Notes: generated by a model not told the origin, from the letters alone. DNA of 64,000 nt from Ruminococcus sp. OA3 (GCF_022440845.1 NZ_JAKNTO010000001.1:868001-932000), one strand, 5' to 3'. Positions 26,049-35,054 are shown, counted from the first letter of the stretch. A program made the numbers and translations.

Positions 26049-27311
26049 ATGGATAATCAACATCGGATCATAGATGGTATCAAAGATTTTCCAAAGCATG
26101 TGCATATAAAGAGTGTCACTCAGGGTATTGTAACTGGAGTTGCGGGATGGTGTTTTGCGTTGCTGCTGTATGCCTATGGCAATGATTGCGGGTGGTCAAG
26201 AGAGACGGTTGTTTCCTGGATATTCGCGTGCTGGGGGCTTGGATGCCTGAACGGACTAATACTTTCGTTGAAATATAAAACGCCGATACCCGGGGCCTGG
26301 TCAATCTCCGGCGCGGCGATTGCGGTGTCCGGTGTGACTGCCGGACTGACGCTTCCGCAGCTGTGCACAGGATATCTGCTGTCCGGGATCATTGTATTTC
26401 TGCTCGGCATAAGCGGAGTTGTCAGCAGGGTGATGAAATTTATACCCATGCCGATTGTTATGGGAATGACGGCAGGCTGCCTGTTTAAGTTTGGGACCAA
26501 TATCGTACAGTATTTGTTTAACTGGTCATCAGATCTCTCGCAGACTACAAATGTTCAGCTGCTGCTGATTGGACTTCTGGCGATTGCGGCGTGGGTTGCA
26601 TTCACACGACTGAAGATCCCCGCAATTCCACCGGTACTGGCGGCGCTGGTGATCGTGGTGGTGGGTGTACTGGTCTGTGGACTTTATGATACCAGCGCAC
26701 TGGCAGGTCTGAAATGGAGCGGTCCGAAGTTTGTGGGTTATTCATTTAAAAGCCTGGGAAAGGTCTTTATTTCTATTACAATTCCGCTGACCCTGCTTGT
26801 CATTGGTGCAGAAAATACACAGGCTGTAGGTGTTTTGAAGGGACAGGGGTATGAGCCTCCGGTTAAGGCAATGACAGTAATATCCGGAATTGGAGGTGTG
26901 CTTGCTTCTCTGTTTGGGGGACACAATGCCAATATTGCAGGACCAATGACGGCGATGACAGCATCACCGGAATCAGGTCCAAAGGAAGACCGCTATGCGG
27001 CAGCTGTCATATGTATGATTTTTACGTCCTTTGTGGCGATATTCGCCAGTATTGTTGTACCGTTTTTGGATACAATGCCGATTAACTTGATTTATATCAT
27101 TGGCGGTTTGTCTCTGATCGGAGTCATTCTCGGATCACTTCAGGATGCCTTTAAGGCGGGAAGATTTCAGCTTTCTGCGGTGATTGCATTTATAGTTGCA
27201 CTGTCTCAGCTATCCTTTTTAGGGATAGGCTCTGCATTCTGGTCTCTGCTGATCGGTGTTATTGTAGCAGTCGTAGTTGAGCCGCAGGATTTAAAAACCA
27301 GCCGCAACTGA
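26049..27311 (+). CDS. BenE-like (benzoate/H+ symporter-type) membrane transporter
   Basis: 420 residues, nearly all hydrophobic. The segments TPIPGAWSISGAAIA (about 79) and later GGHNANIAGPMTAMTASPESG (about 296) fit the BenE family of the NCS2-like fold, where these half-helices bind the substrate. Typical BenE length is about 390-400. AAAGGGGGC precedes the ATG. Third gene of the operon after the MFS permease. Confidence 0.72.
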   Translation: MDNQHRIIDGIKDFPKHVHIKSVTQGIVTGVAGWCFALLLYAYGNDCGWSRETVVSWIFACWGLGCLNGLILSLKYKTPIPGAWSISGAAIAVSGVTAGLTLPQLCTGYLLSGIIVFLLGISGVVSRVMKFIPMPIVMGMTAGCLFKFGTNIVQYLFNWSSDLSQTTNVQLLLIGLLAIAAWVAFTRLKIPAIPPVLAALVIVVVGVLVCGLYDTSALAGLKWSGPKFVGYSFKSLGKVFISITIPLTLLVIGAENTQAVGVLKGQGYEPPVKAMTVISGIGGVLASLFGGHNANIAGPMTAMTASPESGPKEDRYAAAVICMIFTSFVAIFASIVVPFLDTMPINLIYIIGGLSLIGVILGSLQDAFKAGRFQLSAVIAFIVALSQLSFLGIGSAFWSLLIGVIVAVVVEPQDLKTSRN

Positions 27312-27340
27312 TAACAACAGGAACAGGGAAAGGATAGCAT

Positions 27341-27916
27341 ATGATTCTTACGATCTCGCAGGAATATGCAAGCGGAGCGCCGGAGATCGGCGAACAGCTC
27401 GCAAGAAAGCTCGGAATAAGGCTGTATGAAAAAGAAGGGCTGAAGGAAGAGGCTGAAAAAAGTGGTCTCTATGAGGACATGAAGATGTTTCTGACAGAGG
27501 AATATTATGACAGTCTGCTGTATGCGATAGCGGAAAATTACAGCTGTACTCAGATAGGGGAAATTCCATTTTCGCAGATGAGAAAGATTGCCGGCCGTCA
27601 GCCCTGTATCATACTCGGAATGGGTGCAAACTGTATACTGCGGGAAAGAAAAGATCTTGTCAGCATTTTTCTTCATTCGGATAAAGAAAAAAGGATACAG
27701 AAGGTTATGGAAATGTGTGGTCTTAAAGCATCCAAAGCAAAAAAGCTGATTGATCAGGAGGACAAAAGAAAAGAGAAATTTTATCAGTATTATATGAAAG
27801 GAAACTGGAAAAGTGCAGATGAGTATCATCTGACACTGGATACGGGCAGACTGGGTATAGAACAGACGGTGGATTTCATATTATATTATATCCAAAGCAT
27901 GCAGTCACATATATAA
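27341..27916 (+). CDS. Cytidylate kinase-like family protein
   Basis: 191 residues of the Cytidylate_kin_2 type: ISQEYASGAPEIGEQLARKLGIRLYEKEGLKE at the start (the P-loop region, but without a clean GxxGxGKS), CIILGMGANCILRERKDLVSIFLHSDKEKR in the middle and an AKKLIDQEDKRKEKFYQYY lid-like helix. These proteins are common next to transporters in Clostridia and their substrate is unknown. Last gene of the operon, 30 nt after the BenE-like gene, followed by a strong hairpin. Confidence 0.75.
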   Translation: MILTISQEYASGAPEIGEQLARKLGIRLYEKEGLKEEAEKSGLYEDMKMFLTEEYYDSLLYAIAENYSCTQIGEIPFSQMRKIAGRQPCIILGMGANCILRERKDLVSIFLHSDKEKRIQKVMEMCGLKASKAKKLIDQEDKRKEKFYQYYMKGNWKSADEYHLTLDTGRLGIEQTVDFILYYIQSMQSHI

Positions 27917-27927
27917 TAAAAGTTTTG

Positions 27928-27962
27928 GGAAACAAGCCTGTCCGCCCGGCAGGCTTGTTTCC
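27928..27962. terminator. Terminator hairpin after the UroD/BenE operon
   Basis: GGAAACAAGCCTG (27928-27940) pairs perfectly with CAGGCTTGTTTCC (27950-27962) over a 9-nt loop. There is no long T-run on the plus side, but the 13-bp stem separates the operon from rpmG. Confidence 0.65.
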
Positions 27963-28009
27963 TGCAAATCTGTAATCTGAATATAGGGCGGTATATTTCC
28001 TGAAAATAC

Positions 28010-28039
28010 TTGACAAAACAGGACTTTACATGGTATGTT
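28010..28039 (+). promoter_or_regulatory. Promoter of rpmG-secE-nusG
   Basis: TTGACA (28010-28015), 18-nt spacer, TATGTT (28034-28039), about 90 nt upstream of the rpmG start. Confidence 0.65.
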
Positions 28040-28126
28040 TATGTAACGACGTGGAAGTAGGTCTTTTTTTTATGTCTAAAAAATTGACTGTCGTAAAACG
28101 CAAAAGAACACATGGAGGTGGAAGTC

Positions 28127-28276
28127 GTGCGCGTAAAAATCACATTGGCATGTACAGAATGTAAACAGCGTAATTACAACATGACAAAAGAGAAAAAGAA
28201 CCATCCTGAAAGAATGGAGACCAAGAAGTACTGTAAATTCTGTAAAGCACACACAATGCACAAAGAGACCAAGTAA
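28127..28276 (+). CDS. rpmG: 50S ribosomal protein L33
   Basis: A 49-residue protein from GTG 28127 with GGAGGTGG at 28114-28121. The four zinc-ligand cysteines are visible as CTEC (residues 9-12) and CKFC (36-40 region), so this is the zinc-binding (C+) paralogue. The sequence ends [10 protein letters not shown], typical of L33. It precedes secE and nusG as in most Firmicutes. Confidence 0.95.
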   Translation: MRVKITLACTECKQRNYNMTKEKKNHPERMETKKYCKFCKAHTMHKETK

Positions 28277-28294
28277 TTGGCAAGAGGTGAGAGA

Positions 28295-28492
28295 ATGGCA
28301 GAATCTGGAAAGGCTCAGAAAAAGAGCTGGTTCAAAGGGCTTAAGTCTGAATTTAAAAAGATCATCTGGACCGATAAAACGACACTTGGAAAGCAAATGG
28401 CAGCGGTTGTGTCCATTACAGTGATCCTTGGAGTAATTATCGTGATTTTGGACAGTCTCGTACTGCAATTTATGAATCTGGTGATTAAATAA
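28295..28492 (+). CDS. secE: Preprotein translocase subunit SecE
   Basis: 65 residues from ATG 28295 (MAESGKAQ), with GAGGTGAG upstream; an in-frame TTG at 28277 is less likely. It has the conserved amphipathic segment LKSEFKKIIWTDK followed by a single TM helix (about 37-58), the minimal SecE of Gram-positive bacteria. It clamps SecY in the membrane. Lies between rpmG and nusG. Confidence 0.93.
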   Translation: MAESGKAQKKSWFKGLKSEFKKIIWTDKTTLGKQMAAVVSITVILGVIIVILDSLVLQFMNLVIK

Positions 28493-28508
28493 GGACAAGG
28501 GTGGTTAA

Positions 28509-29024
28509 ATGTCAGAAGCAAACTGGTATGTAGTTCATACGTATTCGGGCTACGAAAACAAAGTGAAGGCCAATATTGAAAAAACAATTGAAAACCGTCA
28601 CCTGGAAGATCAGATTCTGGAAGTTCGTGTTCCCATGCAGGATGTTGTGGAAATGAAGAACGGCGCTAAAAAGCAGGTTCAGAAGAAAATGTTTCCCGGC
28701 TATGTTCTGTTGAATATGGTCATGAACGATGACACATGGTATGTTGTGAGAAACACCCGCGGTGTCACAGGATTTGTCGGTCCGGGATCAAAACCGGTAC
28801 CGCTGACAGAGGAAGAGATGAAGCCCCTGGGTATTCAGGCTGAAAATGTCATGGTCGATTTCGAAGAAGGAGACAGTGTTGTTGTTACAGGCGGTGCATG
28901 GAAGGATACAACAGGTATGATCCAGAGTATCAATCCGCAGAAGCAGGTTGTGACGATCAATGTTGAGCTGTTCGGCCGCGAAACGCCGGTAGAAATCAGT
29001 TTCGCAGAAATCAAGAAATTGTAA
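28509..29024 (+). CDS. nusG: Transcription termination/antitermination protein NusG
   Basis: 171 residues: NGN domain starting WYVVHTYSGYENKVKANIE, with the MFPGYVLLNMVMNDDTWYVVRNTRGVTGFVG core, and a C-terminal KOW domain (FEEGDSVVVTGGAWKDTTGMI). It binds RNA polymerase and links transcription with translation or Rho. Length is usual. 16 nt after secE. Confidence 0.96.
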   Translation: MSEANWYVVHTYSGYENKVKANIEKTIENRHLEDQILEVRVPMQDVVEMKNGAKKQVQKKMFPGYVLLNMVMNDDTWYVVRNTRGVTGFVGPGSKPVPLTEEEMKPLGIQAENVMVDFEEGDSVVVTGGAWKDTTGMIQSINPQKQVVTINVELFGRETPVEISFAEIKKL

Positions 29025-29052
29025 CGTAAAAAGAGTCGGACTGTTCCGGCTC

Positions 29053-29080
29053 GTGGGAGGGAAATCCCCGTAATTACCAC
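29053..29080 (+). promoter_or_regulatory. L1-type r-protein RNA site upstream of rplK
   Basis: A 28-nt element beginning GTGGGAGGG and ending AATTACCAC, located 20 nt upstream of the rplK start. GTGG pairs with CCAC and the inner GGG with CCC, leaving the bulged bases of the known L1-binding fold. An almost identical copy lies before rplA. Confidence 0.65.
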
Positions 29081-29099
29081 ATTATAGGAGGTGCCAAAA

Positions 29100-29525
29100 A
29101 TGGCAAAGAAAGTAGAAGGTTATATCAAATTACAGATTCCTGCTGGTAAGGCAACACCAGCACCACCAGTTGGTCCTGCACTCGGACAGCACGGTGTAAA
29201 TATCGTACAGTTCACAAAAGAGTTTAATGCAAGAACAGCTGATAAAGGCGATCTGCTGATCCCTGTTGTTATCACTGTATATGCAGACAGAAGTTTCAGC
29301 TTCATTACAAAAACTCCGCCGGCAGCGGTTCTGCTGAAAAAAGCCTGCAACATCAAATCTGGTTCCGGTGTACCGAACAAGACGAAAGTTGCTACAATTT
29401 CCAAAGCCAAAATCCAGGAAATTGCAGAAATGAAGATGCCGGACTTAAATGCTGGTTCTCTTGAAGCGGCTATGAGTATGGTTGCAGGAACTGCAAGAAG
29501 TATGGGAATCACTGTTGAGGAATAA
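29100..29525 (+). CDS. rplK: 50S ribosomal protein L11
   Basis: 141 residues from ATG 29100 with TAGGAGGTG upstream. Matches L11 throughout: [20 protein letters not shown] (proline-rich thiostrepton-binding N-terminal domain), [15 protein letters not shown], and the C-terminal rRNA-binding domain ending AGTARSMGI. Standard length. Confidence 0.97.
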   Translation: MAKKVEGYIKLQIPAGKATPAPPVGPALGQHGVNIVQFTKEFNARTADKGDLLIPVVITVYADRSFSFITKTPPAAVLLKKACNIKSGSGVPNKTKVATISKAKIQEIAEMKMPDLNAGSLEAAMSMVAGTARSMGITVEE

Positions 29526-29578
29526 GGCTTAGACAAATATATCTTAAGCAAACTTCCATTGAAACTGACAAACAATAA

Positions 29579-29606
29579 GTGGGAGGGAAAAACCCGCAAT
29601 TACCAC
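29579..29606 (+). promoter_or_regulatory. L1-type r-protein RNA site upstream of rplA
   Basis: A 28-nt element beginning GTGGGAGGG and ending AATTACCAC, ending just before the AGGAGG of rplA. It differs from the copy before rplK only in the loop region. Binding of L1 here would block its own translation. Confidence 0.7.
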
Positions 29607-29621
29607 AGGAGGTTATTTTAA

Positions 29622-30314
29622 ATGAAACATGGAAAAAAATATTTAGAAGCTGCAAAAGCAGTAGATCGTGCAGTACTGTATGATCCGGCAGATGCCATTT
29701 CTTTAGCTAAAAAAACAGCTGTTGCAAAATTTGACGAGACAATCGAAGCACATATCAGAACAGGATGTGACGGACGTCATGCAGATCAGCAGATTCGTGG
29801 TGCTGTTGTTCTTCCTCACGGAACCGGTAAACAGGTTCGTGTCCTTGTATTTGCAAAAGATGCAAAGGCAGAGGAGGCGAAAGCAGCAGGCGCTGAATTC
29901 GTAGGAGCAGAGGAGCTGATTCCGAAGATCCAGAACGAAAACTGGTTTGATTTCGATGTAGTTGTTGCTACACCGGATATGATGGGCGTTGTAGGCCGCC
30001 TGGGACGTGTACTTGGACCGAAAGGTCTGATGCCGAACCCGAAGGCCGGAACGGTAACAATGGATGTTACAAAAGCTGTTCAGGATATCAAAGCCGGTAA
30101 GATTGAATATCGTCTTGATAAAACAAATATCATTCACGTGCCAATTGGAAAAGCTTCTTTCTCAGAGGAGCAGTTAGCGGACAACTTCCAGACGCTTATA
30201 GATGCTATCAACAAAGCAAAACCAAGCGCATTGAAGGGAACCTTTTTAAAGAGCGTTACAATCGCTCCGACAATGGGACCGGGCGTAAAAATCAATACGA
30301 TGAAACTGGTTTAA
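29622..30314 (+). CDS. rplA: 50S ribosomal protein L1
   Basis: 230 residues, full length. Diagnostic blocks: [53 protein letters not shown]. It builds the L1 stalk and is the usual repressor of its own operon. ATG follows CACAGGAGG. Followed by a strong terminator rather than by rplJ-rplL. Confidence 0.97.
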   Translation: MKHGKKYLEAAKAVDRAVLYDPADAISLAKKTAVAKFDETIEAHIRTGCDGRHADQQIRGAVVLPHGTGKQVRVLVFAKDAKAEEAKAAGAEFVGAEELIPKIQNENWFDFDVVVATPDMMGVVGRLGRVLGPKGLMPNPKAGTVTMDVTKAVQDIKAGKIEYRLDKTNIIHVPIGKASFSEEQLADNFQTLIDAINKAKPSALKGTFLKSVTIAPTMGPGVKINTMKLV

Positions 30315-30334
30315 CCGTAAACCCTGTTTCAGCC

Positions 30335-30362
30335 AAAGGACGGTGTGAAAACACCGTCCTTT
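30335..30362 (+). terminator. Terminator after rplA
   Basis: AAAGGACGGTGT (30335-30346), loop GAAA, ACACCGTCCTTT (30351-30362): a 12-bp perfect stem with a stable tetraloop. A TATAAT at 30368-30373 directly after it may serve the next gene. Confidence 0.85.
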
Positions 30363-30406
30363 GTGTTATAATAAACGGGATATTGAAATAAGGGAGGAAA
30401 CAGACC

Positions 30407-31015
30407 ATGTTTTGCAGTCAGTGCGGGACGCCGCTCGCGGAGGATGCTGTGTATTGTTCGGAATGTGGGGCGCCCACAAGAAACCTGAGAGACCTGGAAA
30501 AAGGCGGAAGTTCCCGGCAGGAACAGACGCCGGAGGCCTGCCGGGAATCTGTAAAAGACAAGTTTTCAGGGGGAATAAAAAGTGGAGTGATCATTGCGGC
30601 TGTTACGGCGGGGATCGCAGTGCTGATCCTGCTTCTTTATACATTTCTGCTGAAGCCCCAAACGCCTCAGGACACTGTGAGGAAGCTGGAGAAGGCTGTC
30701 AGCGGACTGGACACAGACGGGATGCTGGCATGTTTTGATAAGGACCTGCAGGATAAATATCGTGAGGAAATGCATTTGGAGGCAACGGGAGTTCTCAGTC
30801 TTGCCGGAAGCCTGGGCATTGGTCCGGATGTGGCATTTAAGGTGACGGACACACATTATGACGAGGATAAGGGCTGTACTGTTCTGATAGACTACAAAAT
30901 TTCATTTATGGGAAATGAAGACAGCGGAAGCGCAACACTACATATGGTAAAAAAGGGAAAGGACTGGCTTATTGATTCAGGCGATACGGGTCAGTTTCTG
31001 GAGGATTGGGTATGA
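30407..31015 (+). CDS. Zinc-ribbon membrane protein with extracytoplasmic DUF4878-like domain
   Basis: 202 residues. N-terminal zinc ribbon MFCSQCGTPLAEDAVYCSECG (two CxxC pairs), a linker, one TM helix at about 62-84, and an extracytoplasmic C-terminal domain (TPQDTVRKLEKAVSGLDTDG, FLEDWV end) resembling the small NTF2-like DUF4878 domains. Function unknown. AGGGAGG precedes the ATG. Its stop overlaps the next start as ATGA, so it is cotranscribed with the EFR1 protein. Confidence 0.75.
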   Translation: MFCSQCGTPLAEDAVYCSECGAPTRNLRDLEKGGSSRQEQTPEACRESVKDKFSGGIKSGVIIAAVTAGIAVLILLLYTFLLKPQTPQDTVRKLEKAVSGLDTDGMLACFDKDLQDKYREEMHLEATGVLSLAGSLGIGPDVAFKVTDTHYDEDKGCTVLIDYKISFMGNEDSGSATLHMVKKGKDWLIDSGDTGQFLEDWV

Positions 31016-31824
31016 TAGAGAAAGTATGGGCAATGTATTTCAGCGCTACGGATACAACGAAAACAACAGTGTGCCGTATTGCGGATAAGCTGACAGAGGT
31101 GTTTGCATGTGAGAAGGGAGAGTGTGACTTTACTTATCCGGAGGCAAGGGAAAAGGTATACTCGTTTTCAGAGCATGACCTTGTGGTGTTTGGGACTCCG
31201 GTGTATGCGGGACGGGTTCCGAATGTACTGCTTCCGTTTTTGAGAACGGTGTGTGGAAACAATGCCCTGGCGATTCCGGTTGTTCTGTTCGGAAACAGGA
31301 ATTTTGATGATGCACTTGCAGAACTGAGGGACATTTTATCGGAAGACGGGTTTGTCTGTACCGCCGCTGCTGCATTTGTTGGAGAACATGCCTTTTCAGA
31401 TGTGCTCGCAAAAGGCCGGCCGGATGAGGATGATCTTGCATTTGCTGATCAGTTTGCGCTGAAACTTGCAGCTATGGTCTGTAATGGGACGGCGAAGAAC
31501 AGAATTGAAGTGCCGGGGGAAAGTCCTCAGTCAGAGTACTTTAAACCAAAGGGACCGGATGGAAATCCCATCGACATTCGCAGAGTAAAATCTTATGTAA
31601 ATGAAAATTGTGATAACTGCGGGATATGTGCGGAGGTTTGTCCTATGGGTTCCATTTCCAGGGCAGATGTCCGGGAATATACGGGCATCTGCATCAAGTG
31701 CGGAGCGTGTGTTAAAAAATGTCCGCAGAAAGCCAGATACTATACAGATAAAAACTTTCTGTTTCACAGGGAGGATCTGGAAAATCGTCTGACAGAGAGA
31801 GGAGAGTGCAGCGTATGGCTATAA
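31012..31824 (+). CDS. EFR1-type flavodoxin/ferredoxin fusion protein
   Basis: 270 residues from ATG 31012, overlapping the upstream stop by 4 nt. N-terminal flavodoxin-like half (MYFSATDTTKTT phosphate loop, VFGTPVYAGRVPN) and C-terminal bacterial ferredoxin domain with two [4Fe-4S] motifs, CDNCGICAEVCP and CIKCGACVKKCP. This is the EFRO/EFR1 layout of clostridial electron carriers. Partner enzyme unknown; a cytoplasmic redox role is likely. Confidence 0.88.
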   Translation: MIEKVWAMYFSATDTTKTTVCRIADKLTEVFACEKGECDFTYPEAREKVYSFSEHDLVVFGTPVYAGRVPNVLLPFLRTVCGNNALAIPVVLFGNRNFDDALAELRDILSEDGFVCTAAAAFVGEHAFSDVLAKGRPDEDDLAFADQFALKLAAMVCNGTAKNRIEVPGESPQSEYFKPKGPDGNPIDIRRVKSYVNENCDNCGICAEVCPMGSISRADVREYTGICIKCGACVKKCPQKARYYTDKNFLFHREDLENRLTERGECSVWL

Positions 31825-31840
31825 AGGAGGATATCTGGTA

Positions 31841-32668
31841 ATGTATCAATATTCAATGCTTCAGTGGATACTGTGTTTTTATATTTACTGTTTTATCGGA
31901 TGGTGCTGGGAGAGTGCATACGTATCAGCCAAGAAAAGACAGTGGATCAACAGGGGATTTATGCATGGGCCGTTCCTGCCAATTTACGGCAGCGGTGCAG
32001 TTATGATGCTGGTTGCGTCGGCGCCATACCAGGACAATCTGGTACTGACGTTCATCTCCGGTATGATCGGGGCCACGCTTTTGGAACTGGTCACAGGGAT
32101 ATTGATGGAAGCTCTGTTTAAGGTCAGGTACTGGGATTACAGTTACAAAAAATTTAATTACAAAGGATATATCTGTCTGGGTTCTTCGCTTGCCTGGGGG
32201 GTTTTTACTATACTCATGACACGGTTTGTGCATAAGCCGATCGATACTTTTCTGAGCTGGCTTCCGCCGTTTGCAACACTGATAGCCGTGCTGGCACTGA
32301 GTTCGTATATAGCAACAGATTTTACGATTTCTTTCATAGGAGCACTGAATCTGCGCAGCCTGCTGGATAAAATCGACAGGGCAAAGGAAGATCTGGCAGT
32401 CATGCAGCGGCGTCTGGACGCCCTGGTGGCATTCGCAGATGTGAGACCGGAAGAGAAGAGTGTGGAGGAGCAGTCAGTTCCCATGCAGAAACTGGACGAG
32501 CTGAAATCAGCCGTCAATGAGGCGATGGAAAAACTGCGAAGCCTCAAAAATCCTCCGAGAAGAAAACACAGAGGACGAATTCTCGGAAATCCCACAATGG
32601 TGTCAAGCAGATATCAGTCTGCGCTTGAAGACCTGAAACAGCTGATCAAAGAATCGAAAAAAAAATAG
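31841..32668 (+). CDS. CmpB-like (putative ABC transporter type IV) membrane protein
   Basis: 275 residues. The N-terminal half has about five membrane helices with YCFIGWCWESAYVSAKKRQW and NRGFMHGPFLPIYGSGAV, the hallmark of PF06541. The C-terminal half is cytoplasmic and helical, rich in charged residues, possibly coiled coil (about 175-235). The name is historical; no transport activity is established. Lies between the EFR1 gene and an ABC exporter. Confidence 0.8.
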   Translation: MYQYSMLQWILCFYIYCFIGWCWESAYVSAKKRQWINRGFMHGPFLPIYGSGAVMMLVASAPYQDNLVLTFISGMIGATLLELVTGILMEALFKVRYWDYSYKKFNYKGYICLGSSLAWGVFTILMTRFVHKPIDTFLSWLPPFATLIAVLALSSYIATDFTISFIGALNLRSLLDKIDRAKEDLAVMQRRLDALVAFADVRPEEKSVEEQSVPMQKLDELKSAVNEAMEKLRSLKNPPRRKHRGRILGNPTMVSSRYQSALEDLKQLIKESKKK

Positions 32669-32695
32669 CATAATACAGTTTAAAGGAGTACATGT

Positions 32696-33403
32696 GTGAT
32701 AAAGATTGAGGGAGTATCAAAAAAATACGGAAAGTTTCTGGCAAATGACAATGTATCGCTCAGTATTGGCCCCGGAGAGCTGACAGTACTGCTCGGACCA
32801 AACGGTGCCGGGAAATCTACGCTGATTAAATCGATCTGCGGGCTACTCCGATTTAAAGGGGCGATTACCGTGGATGGGTTTGACAACCATTCTGCCCAGG
32901 CAAAACGCAGGCTGGGATATGTACCGGAAGTACCCGCTCTTTATCCGATGCTTACAGTCTATGAACATCTGGAATTCATCTCCAGAGCCTACCGGCTGAA
33001 AGACTGGGAGAATTACGCCGAAGAGCTGCTCGGGCGATTCGAGCTGACGGACAAGAAAAACAAGCTGGGGAAGGAGCTTTCCAAGGGCATGCAGCAGAAA
33101 GTGAGTGTCTGCTGTGCCGTATTGCCGCGTCCGGATGTTGTGATACTGGATGAACCTCTGGTGGGACTGGATCCGCACGGGATTCGCGAGATCAAACATA
33201 TGATAGCGGACCTTAAGAAGAGCGGCTGCGCACTTCTGGTCAGTACTCATATGATCGACAGTGTGGAGGAGGACTGGGATACGACCTGCATCATGAAAGA
33301 TGGAAAGATTGCCGCACTGTGCCGCAGGGGTGAACTATCGGACGGACAGACGCTGGAGGATATCTACTTTTCAATCACAGAGGGGGAAGAAAAAGGCAAA
33401 TGA
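32696..33403 (+). CDS. ABC transporter ATP-binding protein
   Basis: 235 residues from GTG 32696 with AAAGGAG. Walker A GPNGAGKST (about 37), signature LSKGMQQKVS (about 128, in place of LSGGQ), Walker B DVVILDEPLVGLD. The type is that of ABC-2 exporters (CcmA-like). The end overlaps the membrane subunit gene by 4 nt, so the two form one exporter. Substrate unknown. Confidence 0.92.
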   Translation: MIKIEGVSKKYGKFLANDNVSLSIGPGELTVLLGPNGAGKSTLIKSICGLLRFKGAITVDGFDNHSAQAKRRLGYVPEVPALYPMLTVYEHLEFISRAYRLKDWENYAEELLGRFELTDKKNKLGKELSKGMQQKVSVCCAVLPRPDVVILDEPLVGLDPHGIREIKHMIADLKKSGCALLVSTHMIDSVEEDWDTTCIMKDGKIAALCRRGELSDGQTLEDIYFSITEGEEKGK

Positions 33404-34977
33404 ACAGTCTCATCTATATCGTCCTGAAAAGCACCAGAAACAGTCTGAAGGAGCTCCTGAAAAAACCGGGAAAACTTATCATGTACCTGTTTATCATTGC
33501 GATGATAGCGGGAGTTGCAGTGATGTCGTTTTTTACGGAACCAGGTGCCAAAGAGCAGGCGCCGATGTTTGTGTTCACGGGGGTCCTGTTTGCATTTATT
33601 ACATTTTTTGTTGGCATTGGTGTGTCAAAGGGTGTTTCCGGCGGTGACCAGATCTTTGAGATGAATGATGTCAACCTGTTGTTTGTATCACCTGTCAGCC
33701 CTCGGAAAATCCTGCTGTACGGGATCCTGCGTCTGGCGAAGGTTGCATTTTTTGCAGGTTTTTTTCTTCTGTTTCAGGCAAGTACATTTGCCATGTTCGG
33801 CATTGATTTTGGCGGACTGCTTCTCGTCTGGATCTGTTTTATGATGGATGTTGTCGTTCTCTCCATCGTATCGCTGCTTCTTTACAATGTGACCAACAGC
33901 AGGCCGCACAGAAAGATGGCGGTCAGGATCATTGCGGTCCTTATGTTTGTGCCGCTGGCTGCGTATATGGCAGTAAAAATGATAGAGACGCAGGAGTTTC
34001 CGCACGCACTTGAACTGGCTGTCCGTTCGCCGTTTATGAAGCTTGTACCGATTGCGGGATGGACGGCGGCTGGAGTGACATATCTCTTTCAGGGACAGCT
34101 GCTGCAGGGGTTCTTGTACCTGAGTGCAAATCTGGTGTTTGGCCTTTGCATGATCGTCTATATATTAATGAGCAGGATGGACTACTACGAAGATACACTG
34201 GTGGCAACCGAGACGGTGTTTGAGAAAAAGAGAGCAGCTGCATCTGGCAATATCAACGAAGCGCAGAATACCGGAAAGCGGATAAACGTATCGAAGACGG
34301 GGATCTCCGGCAGCGGGGCCGCGGCATTATTTGGAAAACATGTGAGAGAAAGTTTTCGGCAGAGCCGGCTGGGATTTTTGTCGTTCACTTCTGTGATCGT
34401 TGTCATTTCAGCAATCACCGTGATGTATATGACGAAAGAGCTCATGATGGTTCTGCAGATACTGATGTGGATGCAGATCTTCCTGATCGGTACAGGACGG
34501 GGACTGAGGGAGACGTATACGCATTATATCTACATGATTCCGGAATCTTCGTTTAAGAAGATCGTCTGGAGCAATATGGAGTCTGTGGTGAAGACGCTGC
34601 TGGAGAGTGTTCTGATTTTCGGAATCGGCGGACTGCTGGCAGGGACCGGTGCAGTGGTCATTCTGGGCAGTATTGTGGCGTACACGCTGTTTTCCGTTCT
34701 TTTACTTGGGGTTAATTATCTGTCGATGCGTTTTACCGGTGCGAATATAAGCAGCGGTCTGCTGATCATGATCTATTGCTTTGCGGTTATGATCATCATT
34801 GCGCCCGGGGTGGCGGCATCGGTGATAACGGCAGTTGCGATAGGGGGAACGCCTGGAATGGCGCTTGGATTTTTTGTCTTGTCAGCATGGGAGCTGATCG
34901 CCGGAGCAGTATGTTTTCTGCTGTCCAAAGGAGTGCTGGACAATTGTGATCTTCCGGTAATGAAACCGAGAGACTGA
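33400..34977 (+). CDS. Putative ABC exporter membrane subunit
   Basis: 525 residues with about 10-12 hydrophobic segments in two halves separated by a hydrophilic stretch (about 270-310). The start SLIYIVLKSTRNSLKELLKK and the GGDQIFEMNDVNLLFVSPVS block fit the clostridial putative ABC exporter family (PF16962). Its ATG overlaps the ATPase gene stop. No lantibiotic, toxin or drug gene lies next to it to hint at a substrate. Confidence 0.8.
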   Translation: MNSLIYIVLKSTRNSLKELLKKPGKLIMYLFIIAMIAGVAVMSFFTEPGAKEQAPMFVFTGVLFAFITFFVGIGVSKGVSGGDQIFEMNDVNLLFVSPVSPRKILLYGILRLAKVAFFAGFFLLFQASTFAMFGIDFGGLLLVWICFMMDVVVLSIVSLLLYNVTNSRPHRKMAVRIIAVLMFVPLAAYMAVKMIETQEFPHALELAVRSPFMKLVPIAGWTAAGVTYLFQGQLLQGFLYLSANLVFGLCMIVYILMSRMDYYEDTLVATETVFEKKRAAASGNINEAQNTGKRINVSKTGISGSGAAALFGKHVRESFRQSRLGFLSFTSVIVVISAITVMYMTKELMMVLQILMWMQIFLIGTGRGLRETYTHYIYMIPESSFKKIVWSNMESVVKTLLESVLIFGIGGLLAGTGAVVILGSIVAYTLFSVLLLGVNYLSMRFTGANISSGLLIMIYCFAVMIIIAPGVAASVITAVAIGGTPGMALGFFVLSAWELIAGAVCFLLSKGVLDNCDLPVMKPRD

Positions 34978-35018
34978 TAGAGAAGTGAAAAAATGTGCGG
35001 ATGGTATTAATACAAATC

Positions 35019-35047
35019 TTGACATATTATAATGTTTATACTATAAT
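35019..35047 (+). promoter_or_regulatory. Consensus promoter of the MATE gene
   Basis: TTGACA (35019-35024), 17 nt, TATAAT (35042-35047). Transcription would start near 35054, giving a leader of about 120 nt that holds the riboswitch candidate. Confidence 0.85.
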
Positions 35048-35054
35048 TTTCTTG

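Noticed and set aside
30361-30738. Plus-strand 125-codon frame overlapping the zinc-ribbon gene
   Set aside because: Out of frame with the real gene, which has two CxxC pairs, a TM helix and AGGGAGG before its ATG.
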